Source of the DNA: Crocinitomicaceae bacterium
Lineage (GTDB): Bacteria > Bacteroidota > Bacteroidia > Flavobacteriales_D > Crocinitomicaceae
Reading direction: 5' to 3'
NCBI GenBank assembly: GCA_030830205.1
Contig: JAURNL010000081.1
Location: forward strand, 1-64,000
DNA length: 64,000 nt
This document shows, one piece after another, positions 52,192 through 61,031 of this stretch. Below the pieces are notes generated by a model. It was not told the DNA's origin. It ran no database searches and worked only from the letters and a program-made list of their open reading frames with translations. A program made the translations under genes and the position numbers. Positions within the stretch are counted from its first letter, which is position 1; every line of letters starts with the position of its first letter.

Positions 52192-53721
52192 ATGACTCAT
52201 CAAAAACCTATTCACCGCGCGCTCATTTCTGTATTTTACAAAGACGGTCTTGAGCCAATCGTAGAAAAATTACATGCTCACAATGTAGAAATCCTATCAA
52301 CTGGAGGAACGCTATCCTTCATCCGAGAAATGGGTATCCCTGTAACTGCAGTTGAGGACATCACCCAGTTTCCTGAAATTCTTGGTGGCCGCGTCAAAAC
52401 ATTACACCCTGCTATTTTTGGAGGAATTCTTAATCGTCGTGATTATGAGGCTGATCAAGCACATATGGCTGAGCATCAGCTTTCTTCAATCGACCTTGTA
52501 ATTGTTGATCTTTACCCGTTTGAGCAAACGGTTGCTTCAGGCGCTAGTCACGAGGCGATCATTGAAAAAATAGATATCGGGGGAATTTCACTTATCAGAG
52601 CGGCTGCCAAAAACTACAATGACGTTGTGATCATACCAAGTGTTAAACAATATGCTGATTTATTAGACATTCTCAACACAAACGGCGCACAAACCACTTT
52701 GGATCAACGTCATACATTCGCAGCAGAAGCATTTCATGTTTCTTCACATTATGACACAATGATTCACCAATATTTCATGAATCAACAAAGCGGCTACCTT
52801 AAAATCAGCGAAGAAAAAAATAGCCCACTTCGATACGGTGAGAATCCACATCAAAAAGGTTCTTTTTACGGTGACCTCAATGCTTTATTCACCAAGGTGC
52901 ACGGTAAAGAACTTTCTTACAATAACCTTCTTGATGTAGATGCTGCTGTTCGCCTCATGCAAGAATTTAAAAATGACGGGCCTACTTTTGCCATTCTTAA
53001 ACACAATAACGCCTGTGGATTAGCCACACGTCCAACGCTTAAAGAAGCGTATGAAGACGCGCTCGCTGCAGATCCAGTAAGTGCCTTCGGTGGAATTCTT
53101 ATTGCCAATACCACTCTTGATATTACAACGGCAACTCTTGTAAATGAATTATTTTGTGAAGTACTCATTGCTCCTGCATATGATAAAGAGGCCATTGCCT
53201 TACTTCAATCAAAGAAAAACCGAATTATTCTCATCCAAAATGAAGTTGAATTACCTAGCACTCTAGTGAGAAGCGCCCTCAACGGTTTCCTTGTCCAAGA
53301 TGCAGATATGGCAAGTGAGGGCCCTGAAAACCTTGAGGTGAAGACTCAACTGGCTCCTAGCCAACAAGAAATTCTAGATCTACTTTTTGCAAATAAATTG
53401 GTAAAACACACCAAATCGAATACCATTATTTTGGCAAAAAATGGTCAGCTTCTAGCAAGTGGAACAGGACAAACCTCTCGGGTAGATGCCCTCAAGCAAG
53501 CTATACATAAAGCAAAGAGCTTTGGATTTGATTTAAATGGTGCAGCCATGGCAAGTGATGCATTCTTTCCATTCCCAGACTGTGTTGAAATTGCACACCT
53601 TGAAGGCATTAATGCGGTCATTCAGCCTGGAGGATCGGTTAAAGATGATTTATCTATTCAATATTGCAACGAAAATCAAATGAAAATGGTTTTTACAGGT
53701 GTGCGCCATTTCAAACATTAA
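52192..53721 (+). CDS. purH: Bifunctional AICAR transformylase/IMP cyclohydrolase
   Basis: RALISVFYKDGLEPIVEKLHAHNVEILSTGGT, GGRVKTLHPAIFGGIL, KHNNACGLA, SDAFFPFPDCVEIA. Confidence 0.97.
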   Translation: MTHQKPIHRALISVFYKDGLEPIVEKLHAHNVEILSTGGTLSFIREMGIPVTAVEDITQFPEILGGRVKTLHPAIFGGILNRRDYEADQAHMAEHQLSSIDLVIVDLYPFEQTVASGASHEAIIEKIDIGGISLIRAAAKNYNDVVIIPSVKQYADLLDILNTNGAQTTLDQRHTFAAEAFHVSSHYDTMIHQYFMNQQSGYLKISEEKNSPLRYGENPHQKGSFYGDLNALFTKVHGKELSYNNLLDVDAAVRLMQEFKNDGPTFAILKHNNACGLATRPTLKEAYEDALAADPVSAFGGILIANTTLDITTATLVNELFCEVLIAPAYDKEAIALLQSKKNRIILIQNEVELPSTLVRSALNGFLVQDADMASEGPENLEVKTQLAPSQQEILDLLFANKLVKHTKSNTIILAKNGQLLASGTGQTSRVDALKQAIHKAKSFGFDLNGAAMASDAFFPFPDCVEIAHLEGINAVIQPGGSVKDDLSIQYCNENQMKMVFTGVRHFKH

Positions 53722-53822
53722 CAACAAAAAGGAAAGTTTTTCATATTTCAATGCTATAAACGTAACCTTTCAATATATTCTTCGAATAAGAAGAAATTAC
53801 ACAAAACCAATAAGCGCTTAAA

Positions 53823-54848
53823 ATGGGCCTTTTTAACTTTCTTACACAGGAAATTGCCATTGACCTCGGTACGGCAAATACCCTGATTATTTGGAATGAC
53901 AAAGTTGTTGTCGATGAACCTTCAATAGTAGCCAAAGATATCCAAACGGGTAAGGTAGTGGCTATTGGTAGAAAAGCGCAACAAATGCATGGTAAAACGC
54001 ACAAACTCATTGAAACAGTGCGTCCACTCAAAGATGGCGTTATTGCCGACTTCCAGAGTGCAGAACAAATGATCAAGGGCATGATTAAAATGATCAATCC
54101 CGGAAGAACCCTTTTTAACCCAACACTGCGCATGGTAATCTGTATCCCTTCAGGAATTACAGAAGTTGAAAAACGAGCCGTTCAAGACTCAGCAGAACAC
54201 GCAGGTGCCAAAGAAGTATATCTGATACACGAACCTATGGCTGCAGCTATTGGTATCGGGATTGACGTTGAAGAACCAATGGGTAACATGATCATCGACA
54301 TAGGAGGAGGAACTTCAGAAATTGCTGTTATCGCGCTGGGTGGTATTGTTTGTGATAAATCTATCCGTATTGCCGGTGATGACTTCACCAACGACATCGA
54401 AGAATACATGCGCCGCCAACACAACATCCTTGTGGGTGAGCGTACTGCTGAGCAAATAAAAATTGAAGTTGGTGCAGCTCTACCCGAGTTAGAAAATCCA
54501 CCTGCTGATTTTGCCGTTCGTGGTCGTGACCTCATGACTGGTATTCCGAAAGAAATCATGGTTTCATACCAAGAAGTCGCACATGCCTTAGATAAAACCA
54601 TTTCTAAAATTGAGGAAGCTATTTTGAGCGCCCTTGAAATGACCCCTCCTGAGCTATCTGCAGATATCTACAAAACTGGCATCTATTTAGCTGGAGGTGG
54701 ATCTATGCTGCGTGGTCTCGACAAGCGAATCCAGGCTAAAACTAAATTACCTGTTCATATTGCCGAAGATCCACTAAGAGCTGTTGCTCGTGGAACAAGT
54801 ATCGCTCTTAAGAATATCGACAAATATCCATTCTTAATGGGTAGATAA
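53823..54848 (+). CDS. mreB: Rod shape-determining protein MreB
   Basis: EIAIDLGTANTLI, VCIPSGITEVEKRAVQDSAEHAGAKEVYLIHEPMAAAIGIGI, IIDIGGGTSEIAVIALGGIV, LAGGGSMLRGLDKRI. Confidence 0.97.
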   Translation: MGLFNFLTQEIAIDLGTANTLIIWNDKVVVDEPSIVAKDIQTGKVVAIGRKAQQMHGKTHKLIETVRPLKDGVIADFQSAEQMIKGMIKMINPGRTLFNPTLRMVICIPSGITEVEKRAVQDSAEHAGAKEVYLIHEPMAAAIGIGIDVEEPMGNMIIDIGGGTSEIAVIALGGIVCDKSIRIAGDDFTNDIEEYMRRQHNILVGERTAEQIKIEVGAALPELENPPADFAVRGRDLMTGIPKEIMVSYQEVAHALDKTISKIEEAILSALEMTPPELSADIYKTGIYLAGGGSMLRGLDKRIQAKTKLPVHIAEDPLRAVARGTSIALKNIDKYPFLMGR

Positions 54849-54852
54849 TCCA

Positions 54853-56076
54853 TTATTGCGAAAGCGCATCCTCTATTTCTTGCTTGAATTTTCCTACTAG
54901 ATCTGTGTAAGCAGTTCCGGTAGCAGGGCCGCTAAAACCCGTATGAATGGCAATTATTTTTCCTTGTTGATCAACCAAAATTGCCGTTGGAAAACTCATG
55001 ATGCCATTCAACATAGGGAAATAAGCCGCAGCCGCTTCTTTACTAGATGTGCCTGCCAGAAATACCGGGTAATTGACTTGTAACTCTTTTACAAATTTCT
55101 TCAAACGACTTCTTTGTTTCTTAGCATCTGAGCCTACTTCGAAACCAAGCGCGATGACTTCTAGTCCACGATCTTTGTAGTTTTCTTTTAATTCTCTTAA
55201 AAGGTTTGTTTCATCGATACAATTTGGGCACCAAGTACCCATGATTTGAATTACTGTAACTTGTCCTTTTTTTGATAAATCAATATTGGTTTTTCTACCA
55301 TTCAGTTTAATCAAATTATTGAGCACTACCCTTTCGTCTCTTTTAATCAAATAGGTCAATTCCGCTTCGTCTCTTAATTGAACGGTTTCGTCTTTAGTTG
55401 CCTTGAAAGCAACACTCGACTTTCCTCCGCTGTAAAATGTTCCCTTCATTTCATTGCTCCCTACAAGTTGTGCTTCCACAACAAATGCCCAGTAACCTGT
55501 GTAGGTTTGTAAATGTAATTTTCCACTTGAAACATAGCCATGCAAATAACGGTAATCACCTGTTTCACTGAGAAAACTGCCATATACCCAATTTCCTATT
55601 TCTTGGTGAAATACGCCAACCAGCATTTCTTCATCGGGTGTGCCTGGCTGAAATAACACTTTCCATTTGCCACTTAAATCCAACTGAGGTATTGAAGGGT
55701 CAGCAGACAACTCCTTAATGCCATTATACAAATGAATCGGATAACGAACAGGAACCTTTTTGTTGTAATTGATCCACCAACCTCGCGCGTCTGAAAAATC
55801 ATCATTGAATGCAATACGCCATTCAGCATCTTGAGCTGGAAAGCCATAAACAGTCGTATCACCTACTTGTTTTTTAAAAGCCAATTGATAAACTTCTTTG
55901 CCATTGTGAATGGTGAGCGGGTGCTGTTTAGTTCGTTTTTCGGTACTTACCTCAAGCTCTATCTGTAAGCGATCATTAAGTAGTATTTCTGCAATAAAAG
56001 GGTGGTAAATTGCGTTTTGAGCATATGTATTAAAAACCTGGTTGCTGAGAAAAAATAAACATAATAACAGTCTCAT
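54853..56076 (-). CDS. TlpA-family thioredoxin-like protein with N-terminal beta-rich domain
   Basis: Signal peptide; TVIQIMGTWCPNCIDETNLLRELKENY; FPTAILVDQQGKIIAIHTGFSGP. Confidence 0.88.
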   Translation of the reverse strand: MRLLLCLFFLSNQVFNTYAQNAIYHPFIAEILLNDRLQIELEVSTEKRTKQHPLTIHNGKEVYQLAFKKQVGDTTVYGFPAQDAEWRIAFNDDFSDARGWWINYNKKVPVRYPIHLYNGIKELSADPSIPQLDLSGKWKVLFQPGTPDEEMLVGVFHQEIGNWVYGSFLSETGDYRYLHGYVSSGKLHLQTYTGYWAFVVEAQLVGSNEMKGTFYSGGKSSVAFKATKDETVQLRDEAELTYLIKRDERVVLNNLIKLNGRKTNIDLSKKGQVTVIQIMGTWCPNCIDETNLLRELKENYKDRGLEVIALGFEVGSDAKKQRSRLKKFVKELQVNYPVFLAGTSSKEAAAAYFPMLNGIMSFPTAILVDQQGKIIAIHTGFSGPATGTAYTDLVGKFKQEIEDALSQ

Positions 56077-56180
56077 ATTTTGAATTCACTTTACTGATGA
56101 ACCACTAAATTAAAAGAAATAAACTATCTTTCTTTGCGCATGCAACTTTTTCAAAACCATATACGTCATTGCTAGAAGTC

Positions 56181-56708
56181 ATGGATGAACAAGAACTTAT
56201 ACAAGGTTGTATTGCTGCTCGTCCTAAGGCTCAAAAAGCGTTATTTGACATCTATGCCCCGAAGCTATACGTCGTGTGCTTGCGTTATTTGAAAGACCAA
56301 ATGCGCGCCCAAGACGTTTTGCAAGACACCTTTGTTAAAATTTTTGCCAATATAAGCAACTATAAATCCGAGGGTGCATTTGAAGGATGGCTCAAAAGAA
56401 TTACAGTAAATACTTGCCTTGATCAATTGCGCAAGGACAAAAAACTACTGACCGATATTTCCATTGAAGACGTCTCTTACCAACTTGCAACACAAAGCAC
56501 TAGTGCAGAAAAACTTATGGCCGACGACCTGCTCAAACTTGTTAAGGCGTTGCCAGACGGCTACCGTACTGTCTTTAACCTTTTTGCCATCGAAGGTTTT
56601 TCACATCAAGAAATTGCCCAACAATTGGGGATTTCTGAAAGCACCTCCAAAACACAATACCTCCGCGCTCGGGCCTATTTGAAAGAACGTATTGAAAACA
56701 TAGATTAA
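56181..56708 (+). CDS. RNA polymerase ECF sigma factor
   Basis: Region 2 AQDVLQDTFVKIFANISNYKSEGAFEGWLKRITVNTCLDQLRK; region 4 GYRTVFNLFAIEGFSHQEIAQQLGISESTSKTQYLRARAYLKE. Confidence 0.95.
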   Translation: MDEQELIQGCIAARPKAQKALFDIYAPKLYVVCLRYLKDQMRAQDVLQDTFVKIFANISNYKSEGAFEGWLKRITVNTCLDQLRKDKKLLTDISIEDVSYQLATQSTSAEKLMADDLLKLVKALPDGYRTVFNLFAIEGFSHQEIAQQLGISESTSKTQYLRARAYLKERIENID

Positions 56709-57557
56709 ATGATTGAAAAAGACCAAATAAAAGAACTATTTGCCAATGGCCTCCAGGACCATCAAGTCCAGGTAGACCCAGCATTGTGGTCTTCTGTTTC
56801 GTCATCTATAGGTGCTGGCGCAGCCAAAACAGGGCTTGGGCTTTTAGCAAAAACGCTTATTGGCGTTGCGGCAAGTGGCTTAGTGGCAGTGGCAGTTTAT
56901 CTATCGTTACCAACACAAAACCCTGAACCTAAAAAGAAAGAGTTAAAAACGCTCCAAGAAGCTGGCAAACCAAAAGAAAGCAAAGAAGTCATCGCTACAC
57001 AAATAATTAAGCCGACTATTCAAACATACTATAACAATCCACCAGAACTAGGATCCTTTGACATCAATGACGACGACCTTTTTATTCAAGATTTTGAAGC
57101 GCAAAATGTTCCAGAAACGACCACTGAAGAGCCGTCTATTGGTACTGAAATCATTCGGTCTTCTGCAGAATTACTTGTTCCTGTTCAACCAGTTCAACCA
57201 GCATTAGTTAATCCAAACTCTATTTCTCAAGCACAAATACCTAATGAGCAAGCAGCAGTAGCCCATTCAAAAAAAGTCATCCAAATTTCATTGCCAAACA
57301 TCTTCACGCCAAATGGAGATGGTCAAAACGAAACCTTGCAAATAGACTGGGGGGGATCTACTGTAGAAGATTTCAGCATTGTAGTGCTAGATGCCAAGAA
57401 TGCGGTCGTATTTAAAAGTAGCAATCCTGACTTTAACTGGAATGGTGCAGATTTAGGTGAAGAAAAGTTGCCAAAAGGTCATTACGTCTACTTTATTTCC
57501 GCGGTGATCAATGGTCAAAAATGGCAGCAATCACGCAGTTTACAGATTCAGTACTAA
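56709..57557 (+). CDS. Putative transmembrane anti-sigma protein with gliding/T9SS type B-like C-terminal domain
   Basis: About 45-residue N-terminal region, one TM (LIGVAASGLVAVAVYLSL), linker, then LPNIFTPNGDGQNETLQIDWGGSTVEDFSIVVLDAKNAVVFKSSNPDFNWNGADLGEEKLPKGHYVYFISAV. Confidence 0.75.
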   Translation: MIEKDQIKELFANGLQDHQVQVDPALWSSVSSSIGAGAAKTGLGLLAKTLIGVAASGLVAVAVYLSLPTQNPEPKKKELKTLQEAGKPKESKEVIATQIIKPTIQTYYNNPPELGSFDINDDDLFIQDFEAQNVPETTTEEPSIGTEIIRSSAELLVPVQPVQPALVNPNSISQAQIPNEQAAVAHSKKVIQISLPNIFTPNGDGQNETLQIDWGGSTVEDFSIVVLDAKNAVVFKSSNPDFNWNGADLGEEKLPKGHYVYFISAVINGQKWQQSRSLQIQY

Positions 57558-57578
57558 AATTAATGCGTAATTTGGCAG

Positions 57579-58484
57579 ATGCCGCTTATCTTCTGCATCG
57601 TCAATGGAAGCAAAAAGATTTCTGCTTCAAATCAAAAGCTCATTGCAGCGCTTGAACTAACGTTTGGCGCACAATTCCAAATTTATCATACCAATGTTCC
57701 AGATGAAGCAATGAAATATATTCATGCGCTTGATAACAATTGCACTCACTTAATTGGGGTTGGGGGCGACGGTACTTTCAATGTGCTTGTCAATGCTGTT
57801 TGTACGCACCCCCTTGAAAATTTTGAGCCTATACTTGGCATCATTCCAAATGGAACAGGAAATGATTTTTACCGCTCTGCCGGATATAAAAAAGAATTTT
57901 CTTTCTTGAAAAGCATAGCAAGTGAATCATTTCAGCGTTTCGATATCGGTATGATTAAAACACCATTAGAAACAAGATATTTCGCCAATATAGCCGACAT
58001 TGGTTTTGGAGGTGCTGTAGTTTTAGAACTGCAAACCTTTAGAAAGAAATTTGGAGCGAATTTTTCATACGGATTAGCAATTATCAAAACCTTTCTTCAA
58101 TACAAAAGGCCACAGGTGAGTATTTTCTCATCGGATTTCACCTATAATGGCGAGCTCTTACTCGCTGCTTTTTGTAATGGCAGTATTTTCGGAGACGGAC
58201 TATACATTCATCCCGGAGCTCAGATCAATGATGGTCAATTAAAGCTCACACTTTTGGGGAAAGTATCTTTATTGGATTATCTAAGAAATGTAATAAAAGT
58301 TAAGCGAGGTAAAAAAATTAATCACCCAGAGGCACAATATTTACAAATTGGATTTCCCATTTCCATCAATTGTCCAACTGCGTTTTTACACGCCGAAACT
58401 GATGGTGAATACCTTGGGGGCTCTCAATTTGAAATTGATTTATATCCAGGAAAGCTTAAATTACTGGATCCGGAGACACCATAG
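57579..58484 (+). CDS. Diacylglycerol kinase/YegS-family lipid kinase
   Basis: HLIGVGGDGTFNVLVNAV; LGIIPNGTGNDFYRSAGY. Confidence 0.92.
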   Translation: MPLIFCIVNGSKKISASNQKLIAALELTFGAQFQIYHTNVPDEAMKYIHALDNNCTHLIGVGGDGTFNVLVNAVCTHPLENFEPILGIIPNGTGNDFYRSAGYKKEFSFLKSIASESFQRFDIGMIKTPLETRYFANIADIGFGGAVVLELQTFRKKFGANFSYGLAIIKTFLQYKRPQVSIFSSDFTYNGELLLAAFCNGSIFGDGLYIHPGAQINDGQLKLTLLGKVSLLDYLRNVIKVKRGKKINHPEAQYLQIGFPISINCPTAFLHAETDGEYLGGSQFEIDLYPGKLKLLDPETP

Positions 58485-58505
58485 ATTGTTTATCTTTGAA
58501 CAGCG

Positions 58506-59162
58506 ATGAAAAAGAGCATAATAATTACAGCAGGCGGCATCGGAAAACGCATGGAAAGCGAAGTCCCCAAACAGTTTTTACTGCTTGGCTCAAAACCTGT
58601 ATTGATTCATACACTAGAACAATTTTTTGACTACGATCCGACTGCTCAACTAATTATTACGCTTCCAAAAGACTGGATAAATTACTGGAAAGAACTTTTA
58701 ACGAAATACGACACCCAAATTCCGCACACGTTAGTGGACGGCGGCAACGAAAGGTTTCACTCCATTCAAAACGCACTTACTATTTGTACCGGAGATCAAA
58801 TCGCCATTCATGATGGTGTAAGACCACTTGTTTCTATGGCTACAATTGACAACTGCTTTTCTGGGTTGGCTATAGCTAAGGCTGTTGTCCCCGTGCGTCC
58901 CCTAAAAGATTCTATTAGAATGGGCAGCCTAGAGGGCTCAGCATCCGTTGATAGATCCCAATTTTTTTTGGTGCACACACCACAATGTTTTGATGCTGAA
59001 ACGCTTAAAGAAGCGTATTTACAAGGCTTTCAGCCATTCTTTACTGACGATGCTAGTGTTGTAGAAGCCATTGGGGTGAGTCCTCTATTAGTTTTGAGTA
59101 ACGAGGAAAATATAAAAATCACCAGCCCGACAGATCTAAAAATTCTCAACGCGCTCCTTTGA
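58506..59162 (+). CDS. ispD: 2-C-methyl-D-erythritol 4-phosphate cytidylyltransferase
   Basis: IITAGGIGKRMESEVPKQFLLLGSKPVLIHTLEQF; IAIHDGVRPLVS; VVPVRPLKDSIR; TDDASVVEA. Confidence 0.94.
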   Translation: MKKSIIITAGGIGKRMESEVPKQFLLLGSKPVLIHTLEQFFDYDPTAQLIITLPKDWINYWKELLTKYDTQIPHTLVDGGNERFHSIQNALTICTGDQIAIHDGVRPLVSMATIDNCFSGLAIAKAVVPVRPLKDSIRMGSLEGSASVDRSQFFLVHTPQCFDAETLKEAYLQGFQPFFTDDASVVEAIGVSPLLVLSNEENIKITSPTDLKILNALL

Positions 59163-60067
59163 TTATGAATATTATTCCACCCCCTTCTCTTCAATCCAAC
59201 GACCTTGTCTATCTGTGTGCGCCTGCTAAAGCTATCGAAGAAAAATTCGTCGTTGCAGCCGAAAATTGGTTGCATAGCATTGGGCTCCGCTCTACTAGAA
59301 GTAAAAACTTAACTAACCGACATCATTATTTTTCAGGGACCGAGTTGGAGCGCATGGTAGATTTGCAAGAAGGAATCAATCATCCTGAAGCGAGCGCAAT
59401 TTGGTGTGTAAGGGGTGGTTATGGGACAATCCAAATTTTAGATGGCCTTCAATGGGCGCAATTCATTCGAGAACCTAAATGGATTATTGGTTTTTCTGAT
59501 ATTTGTGTACTTCACCACAAAATTCAGCACCTTGGTTTTCAGAGCATTCATGGAACTATGGCGCTTAACATAGAGAAAAACAGTGCTGAAGCTAAATCAA
59601 AACTAGCTGAATTATTATTTGGAGTTAAAAAAAGGTTTGAGCTTCCTACTCATCTTGATAACAAGCATGGGGAAGCATCTGGTATTTTAATCGGGGGGAA
59701 CCTCAGTATTCTCTATAGCATGCTATCTAGCCCAGAAGTATATGATTTTAGAGACGCCATATTATTTATTGAAGATCTAGCCGAACACCTCTACCATATT
59801 GATCGCATGTTACACGCGCTGCGCAGAAAAGGTGCTTTAGAACAAATCAAAGGACTAATAATTGGAGGAATGACGGATTTAGAGGATACCGACGTTCCTT
59901 TTGGTAAATCCATTGAAGCACTTATTTTGTCTCATTTTATCTATCGAAAAATACCGATCAGCTTTGGTTTTCCTGCGGGTCATATCGAAGACAATCAAGC
60001 GCTTATATTAGGGGCGCGTGTTTGTTTAGAGGTGAATGCCGAAAAGACCTATTTGACCTATCTATAA
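59159..60067 (+). CDS. LD-carboxypeptidase (MccF/LdcA family)
   Basis: AIWCVRGGYGTIQILDGLQW, IIGFSDICVLHHKIQHLGFQSIHG, GILIGGNLSILYSML, FIEDLAEHLYHIDRML, GFPAGHIEDNQAL. Confidence 0.93.
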   Translation: MIMNIIPPPSLQSNDLVYLCAPAKAIEEKFVVAAENWLHSIGLRSTRSKNLTNRHHYFSGTELERMVDLQEGINHPEASAIWCVRGGYGTIQILDGLQWAQFIREPKWIIGFSDICVLHHKIQHLGFQSIHGTMALNIEKNSAEAKSKLAELLFGVKKRFELPTHLDNKHGEASGILIGGNLSILYSMLSSPEVYDFRDAILFIEDLAEHLYHIDRMLHALRRKGALEQIKGLIIGGMTDLEDTDVPFGKSIEALILSHFIYRKIPISFGFPAGHIEDNQALILGARVCLEVNAEKTYLTYL

Positions 60068-60108
60068 TCGTTCTAAATAGCTGTATTAAGTAGATTATAT
60101 TAGCAACA

Positions 60109-60142
60109 TTTGTTACAATTAAGTGTTCTTCAGTTAAATTTG
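60109..60142 (+). promoter_or_regulatory. Candidate Bacteroidota-type promoter for sdhC/A/B (TTTG-N22-TAAATTTG)
   Basis: TTTG at 60109-60112 and TAAATTTG at 60135-60142, 24 nt before the sdhC ATG. Confidence 0.45.
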
Positions 60143-60166
60143 CACCACTACAAATGAAAGATTCTT

Positions 60167-61021
60167 ATGAGTAACTCTGTATTATTTAAATCTTCTATCG
60201 GTAAGAAGGTCTTTATGGCCCTCACCGGTCTTTTCTTGTGTACGTTTTTGGTCGGCCACTTGCTTGGCAACCTTCAACTGATCCTCAAAACAGGCGAAGA
60301 AGGGCGTCGTGCTTTCAACGAATACGCCTATTTTATGGGCCACAATCCTTTTATCAAAATTCTCTCTTACGTTACTTACGCAGCCGTGCTCATTCACGTT
60401 ATTGACGGTTTTGCTTTAACAATTCAAAACCGCAAGGCACGCCCGGTGCGTTATGCATATAATAAGCCAGGAGCGAACTCCAGTTCTGCAAGCCGTAGTA
60501 TGGCTATTTTAGGTACGCTTATTTTAGTATTTCTTGCAACCCATATGGCCAACTTCTGGTGGAAAATGAAAGTGAAGGAAGAAGTTCCTCTACATACCTA
60601 CAAACTAGAGATGGATAATCCAATGATGGGTGCAGCAAATGCAGAGCTCTATTACACTCATGTGCCAGGAATTCAACCCATTCCAAAAGATGAAAAAAAC
60701 ATCATAGAAAAAGGTACTGACCTCTATATCAAAGGAACAAATGTAAAGGTCGCTGAGGGCTATCGAGATCTTCACGGTCTTGTCATTGACTTCTTTAGCA
60801 AAAGCAAAAATGAAGGTGCCTTATTTGCTGTGCTCTTCTATTTGATTTCAATGATTGTACTTGCCTACCATCTATTACATGGTTTCCAAAGCGCTTTTCA
60901 GTCACTTGGTATCAATCATCCAAAATACACCCCCCTGATCAAAATCATTGGAACAGGCTTTGCTGTAATTGTTCCGTTTTTGTTTGCGATCATTCCCGTT
61001 ATTATTTACATGAATCACTAG
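60167..61021 (+). CDS. sdhC: Succinate dehydrogenase cytochrome b subunit
   Basis: [51 protein letters not shown]; followed by sdhA and sdhB. Confidence 0.93.
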   Translation: MSNSVLFKSSIGKKVFMALTGLFLCTFLVGHLLGNLQLILKTGEEGRRAFNEYAYFMGHNPFIKILSYVTYAAVLIHVIDGFALTIQNRKARPVRYAYNKPGANSSSASRSMAILGTLILVFLATHMANFWWKMKVKEEVPLHTYKLEMDNPMMGAANAELYYTHVPGIQPIPKDEKNIIEKGTDLYIKGTNVKVAEGYRDLHGLVIDFFSKSKNEGALFAVLFYLISMIVLAYHLLHGFQSAFQSLGINHPKYTPLIKIIGTGFAVIVPFLFAIIPVIIYMNH

Positions 61022-61031
61022 GAATCAGGCT

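Noticed and set aside
53741-54133. 130-aa minus-strand ORF
   Set aside because: Mostly antisense to mreB with no start context or motif
54182-54601. 139-aa minus-strand ORF
   Set aside because: Antisense shadow of mreB
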